From assembly GCF_003096715.1 (NCBI RefSeq), contig NZ_QEOL01000005.1, forward strand, positions 186,001 to 250,000: a stretch of DNA of 64,000 bases, given 5' to 3'. Both the position numbers and the translations under genes were made by a program. Every line of letters begins with the position of its first letter. Position 1 is the stretch's first letter. Of this stretch, positions 61,233 to 64,000 are shown one piece after another. This DNA is from Paraburkholderia silvatlantica (GTDB lineage Bacteria; Pseudomonadota; Gammaproteobacteria; Burkholderiales; Burkholderiaceae). The notes under the pieces were generated by a model. It was given only the letters and a program-made list of their open reading frames with translations. It ran no database searches and was not told where the DNA came from.

Positions 61233-61667
61233 ATGACCCGTCCCGCCGATTCCTTCATCATCTTCATCGCCCGCGTCGCGCTCGCCATTCTGTTTCTCTG
61301 GGGCGGTGCCATGAAGCTGCTGGGATACGCGGGGTTCGTCGGCTACCTGCACTCGAAGGGCGTGCCGTATGCCTCGTATGGCGCGATCGTGGCGACCGTC
61401 ATCGAGGTGCTCGGCGGCATTGCGATCGTGCTGGGCGTGCGCACGCGCGCGGTTGCGTTCCTGCTGGCCGTGTACGCTATCGTCACGGCGATACTCGGCC
61501 ATGACTTCTGGAACATGACCCAGGCCGCGGCGCAACAGGATGCGGTCATTCATTTCTGGAAGAACGTGGCGATCGCGGGCGGCTTCCTGCTGCTGACCGT
61601 GACGGGCGCGGGACGTGCTTCCGTTGACGGGTTGCGTGCGCCGCGCGGCGGCGGCCTGCGAGGCTGA
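61233..61667 (+). CDS. DoxX family membrane protein
   Basis: Membrane protein of 144 residues with four helices: FIIFIARVALAILFLWGGAMKLLGYAGF, IEVLGGIAIVLGVRTRAVAFLL and a third stretch ending WKNVAIAGGFLLL. These match the DoxX/YphA group. ATG 61233 has GGAG six bases upstream. Family members have roles in redox stress or as parts of oxidases, but most are uncharacterised. The C-terminal tail (about 127-144) is Gly/Arg-rich. Confidence 0.85.
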   Translation: MTRPADSFIIFIARVALAILFLWGGAMKLLGYAGFVGYLHSKGVPYASYGAIVATVIEVLGGIAIVLGVRTRAVAFLLAVYAIVTAILGHDFWNMTQAAAQQDAVIHFWKNVAIAGGFLLLTVTGAGRASVDGLRAPRGGGLRG

Positions 61668-61735
61668 CGCCTTCGCGCGGCGGCGCGAGTGTCGAATCAC
61701 AATCACCGGGCAACCGGGAGTAGAGGGAGCAGGCC

Positions 61736-62005
61736 TTGATACAGAACTTCGACTTCAACGTGGCAGGCAAGACCGGGCAGTTCTGCGCGAGTCTTGCGGA
61801 AGACGGCACGCGGCGCGTGTTCATCAGCTACGCGGATTCCGCGAAGACACTGGTGATCCTCGACGCCTCCGGGCTCATTGGCGCGCTCAAGGCAGAACTC
61901 GAGGAGCCCGAGCAGCTGATCGCTCACGCCATCCGCAAGGCGCAGGACGACGGCTTGATCGCCCGCGCAATCGACTCCGGGGCAATCCAGGAGGCGTCGC
62001 TGTAG
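61736..62005 (+). CDS. Small hypothetical protein (89 residues), TTG start
   Basis: Product of 89 residues beginning MIQNFDFNVAGKTGQFCASL. The start is TTG 61736 with GGGAG six bases upstream, and no in-frame ATG is available at that end. It appears soluble, with a beta-rich first half (RRVFISYADSAKTLVIL) and a helical acidic second half (ALKAELEEPEQLIAHAIRKA). I do not recognise a family. It follows the DoxX gene by about 70 bases on the same strand and may be cotranscribed. Confidence 0.65.
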   Translation: MIQNFDFNVAGKTGQFCASLAEDGTRRVFISYADSAKTLVILDASGLIGALKAELEEPEQLIAHAIRKAQDDGLIARAIDSGAIQEASL

Positions 62006-62030
62006 TTCGGCACGCCAGTTCGCTGTAGCC

Positions 62031-63509
62031 TCAGCGCGCTTCCGATTCGTTCACGCGCGCCGGCGTGGCGCGGCGCGGCGGCGCATGCGCCGCATCGGTT
62101 CTCACGAACCAGGCGAGTCCGGCCGCCATGAGCAGGAGCGCCGTCGAAACCGCGGTTTCCGCCCGCAGGCCGGCGACCACCTGCGCCGCGCCTGCACCGC
62201 CCGCGAGCGCGCCGAACGCCGCCACCCCCACCGCACCGCCCGCCTGACGCGCCGTATTGAGCAGCGCCGAGGCCGTCCCTGCGCGCGCCGGCTCCACGCA
62301 GGAAAGCACGGCCGTGGTCATCGCCGGTACGGCCAGACCCATGCCGGAGGGAATGAGCAGGAAGGCGAGCAGCACGAAGACGAGCGGCGTCGAGGCGTCC
62401 ACGCTGATCAGCAACGCGTAGCCCGCACCCGCGACGAGCGCGCCGACGATCATCGGCCGGCGCGTGCCGTAGTGCGCCACCACATGGCCGCTCACGATGT
62501 TCGAGAGCAGAAAGCCGCCGGTGAGCGGGATGAACGCGAGGCCCGCCTGCAATGGCGTTTCGTCTCGCGCATGCTGCAGATAGAGCGCGAGCACGAACAC
62601 CGTGCCGTAATAGGTGAGATTCACGCAGATGCCGAATAGCACCGCCGCGCTGAACGTGCGGTTGCGCAGCATGGCAAGCGGCAGCATGGGGTCGCGTGCG
62701 CGTGCTTCGAGCGAGACGAACGCAAATCCCGCCACGACCGCGAGCGCAAAGCCGCCCGCCACGGCCCAGTGCGTGAGGCCGAGCGGCCGCCATTCGATCA
62801 CGGTGCCCGTAAAGGCCGTGAGCGTCACGATGGCGAGCAACTGGCCGCGCGTGTCGAGGCTGCGCGCGGAGGGCGCGCCGGCGGCGCTGGAATCGTGCGC
62901 ATGGCGGCGCGGCGCGGGAATCCAGGCGAGCGTGGCCCAGAGGCCCGCCGCGCATAGCGGCAGGTTCACGAGGAAAATGCTGCGCCAGCCGAACGCCGCG
63001 ATCAGCAGACCGCCCGCCACCGGGCCGGCGGCGATCGAGATGGCGCCGGCGGCGGTCCAGAAACCCACTGCGCGCGCCCTGAGCGCCCGGTCGTGGCGGC
63101 ACGCTTCGTTGAGCAGCGCGAGCGAATTGGGCAGCATGGCCGCCGCGCCCGCGCCTTGCAGCGTGCGGGCGGCGATCAGTACGACCGTATCGGACGCGAG
63201 CCCGCAGGCCAGCGAGGCGAGGGCGAACACCACGAGCCCGGCGGCGTAGAGGCGGCGCGCCCCATAGCGCTCGCCGAGCACGCCGCCCGAGAGCATCAGC
63301 ACGGCGAAGGCGAGCGTATAGGCGTCGACGATCCATTGCAGGCCCGCGACGTTCGCATGGAGATCGGATGCGATGCGCGCGAGCGCGATATTGACGATGG
63401 TGACATCGAGCTGCGTAACGACGAATCCGACGCTGACCGTCGCGACGATACGCGTGAGCGCGGGCGTGAAATGGGCGTGGGGGACAGGGGTGGGGTGTGA
63501 GGTATTCAT
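62031..63509 (-). CDS. MFS multidrug exporter, DHA2 (14-helix) type
   Basis: Transporter of 492 residues with fourteen predicted helices. It has the DHA2 features VTQLDVTIVNIALARIASDL (motif D1) and GGVLGERYGARRLY (motif A), with ARTLQGAGAAAMLPNSLALLNEA (motif B) and AGPVAGGLLIAAFGWRSIFLVNLP (motif C). The Asp of helix I supports proton antiport. ATG 63507-63509 is chosen over the Arg/His-rich extension to 63635. Substrate is not determinable; drug or metabolite export is the family role. Isolated on the minus strand. Confidence 0.9.
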   Translation of the reverse strand: MNTSHPTPVPHAHFTPALTRIVATVSVGFVVTQLDVTIVNIALARIASDLHANVAGLQWIVDAYTLAFAVLMLSGGVLGERYGARRLYAAGLVVFALASLACGLASDTVVLIAARTLQGAGAAAMLPNSLALLNEACRHDRALRARAVGFWTAAGAISIAAGPVAGGLLIAAFGWRSIFLVNLPLCAAGLWATLAWIPAPRRHAHDSSAAGAPSARSLDTRGQLLAIVTLTAFTGTVIEWRPLGLTHWAVAGGFALAVVAGFAFVSLEARARDPMLPLAMLRNRTFSAAVLFGICVNLTYYGTVFVLALYLQHARDETPLQAGLAFIPLTGGFLLSNIVSGHVVAHYGTRRPMIVGALVAGAGYALLISVDASTPLVFVLLAFLLIPSGMGLAVPAMTTAVLSCVEPARAGTASALLNTARQAGGAVGVAAFGALAGGAGAAQVVAGLRAETAVSTALLLMAAGLAWFVRTDAAHAPPRRATPARVNESEAR

Positions 63510-63635
63510 GCGCCCATGGTAGGGCGCTCGCCGGCTTCGACGTTTCAGCGCGAGGTGAATCGTCGAAGCCGGCGGCAAATGGTGCCTGACCAGTGGCGGC
63601 CGTCCTGTGCGCATTCCGTGCGCACTGCGGCGCAC

Positions 63636-64000
63636 TTACTGCTCCCGGTGCGCGTCCTTGAAGAACAGCGTCGTGATCGCACCGAGCACGCAAATCGCGG
63701 CCACATAGTAAGTGGGCGCGAGCGGCGCGGACTTCATCAGCAGCGCGACGACGATCGGGGTGAGGCCGCCGAACACGGCGTACGCCACGTTGTACGAGAA
63801 CGAGATGCCCGAGAAGCGCACTGCGGGCGGGAACGCATTCACCATCACATAGGGCACCGCGCCGATCGTGCCGACCAGCAGCCCGCAGAGCGCATAAAGC
63901 GGCATGAGCATCGAGCTGTCCACGGCGACCTGGCGGAACAGCGTGTAGTACGAGATCGCGAGCGCGATGCCGCCAATGGCCAGCACGCGGCGCGCGCCGA
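63636..64000 (-). CDS. MFS symporter, MHS family, C-terminal part (cut by window edge)
   Basis: About 121 residues of the C-terminal end of an MFS transporter. It contains VPYVMVNAFPPAVRFSGISFSYN-like sequence (a stretch at residues 43-65 of the visible part) and AYAVFGGLTPIVVALLM, typical of metabolite:H+ symporters such as ProP, ShiA and KgtP. The start lies beyond base 64000. It ends FKDAHREQ. Substrate not determinable from this part. Confidence 0.85.
   Translation of the reverse strand, partial: GARRVLAIGGIALAISYYTLFRQVAVDSSMLMPLYALCGLLVGTIGAVPYVMVNAFPPAVRFSGISFSYNVAYAVFGGLTPIVVALLMKSAPLAPTYYVAAICVLGAITTLFFKDAHREQ

Overview
The window is a dense, high-GC chromosome segment from a betaproteobacterium, most likely Burkholderia sensu lato (Burkholderia, Paraburkholderia or Caballeronia). 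The pointers are a Burkholderia-type porin, a DUF4148 protein, a CeoR/LlpE/CeoAB-OpcM-type efflux locus, an FlhDC pair and strong GC3 codon use, which also creates many long antisense shadow ORFs. I see no rRNA, tRNA, CRISPR array, insertion sequence or prophage.

Layout. 1-4.2 kb: the end of phnA (yjdM), a porin with a TTG start, an AstE/aspartoacylase-like metallohydrolase and a polar amino acid binding protein. 4.7-12.8 kb: a C-P lyase locus. phnGHIJKLM runs leftward with translationally coupled genes at the phnG end; phnF, a DUF1045 gene and phnN run rightward from the shared promoter region. 13-20.8 kb: a LysR and a PcaR-like IclR regulator, the cyoABCD quinol oxidase, and the beta-ketoadipyl-CoA thiolase pcaF behind a recognisable promoter and operator. 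20.9-25.5 kb: gabTD with a divergent MocR/GabR regulator. 25.5-29.4 kb: an EamA transporter and phnCDE, the phosphonate ABC importer, about 16 kb from the C-P lyase genes.

29.7-33.6 kb: an M14-like peptidase coupled to an alpha/beta hydrolase, then selD coupled to a CDF transporter. 33.6-42.5 kb: a very small ORF beside a DUF4148 gene, then ceoR divergent from llpE-ceoA-ceoB-opcM. 42.7-48 kb: a methionine ABC importer (metQNI), a DszC/SfnB-like flavin monooxygenase and mntH. 48.2-49.9 kb: flhDC, a long AT-richer control region and a universal stress protein. 50.4-59.3 kb: the respiratory nitrate operon narGHJI-ppiC-narK. 59.8-64 kb: an XRE regulator, a 53-residue membrane protein, a DoxX protein, a small hypothetical, a DHA2-type MFS exporter and the end of an MHS-type MFS symporter.

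How the parts connect. The two phn transcription units share a CGTCTAGACG core, which fits one repressor (PhnF) governing uptake and catabolism although the genes are split. No phnP is visible. The DUF1045 protein carries two H-x-T motifs of the 2H phosphoesterase fold and sits directly before phnN, so it is a good candidate for the missing cyclic-phosphate opening step. Other points worth checking are an LlpE-type hydrolase whose nucleophile serine is aspartate, a 24-codon ORF with a near-ideal ribosome binding site, and strong dyads upstream of flhD and uspA.
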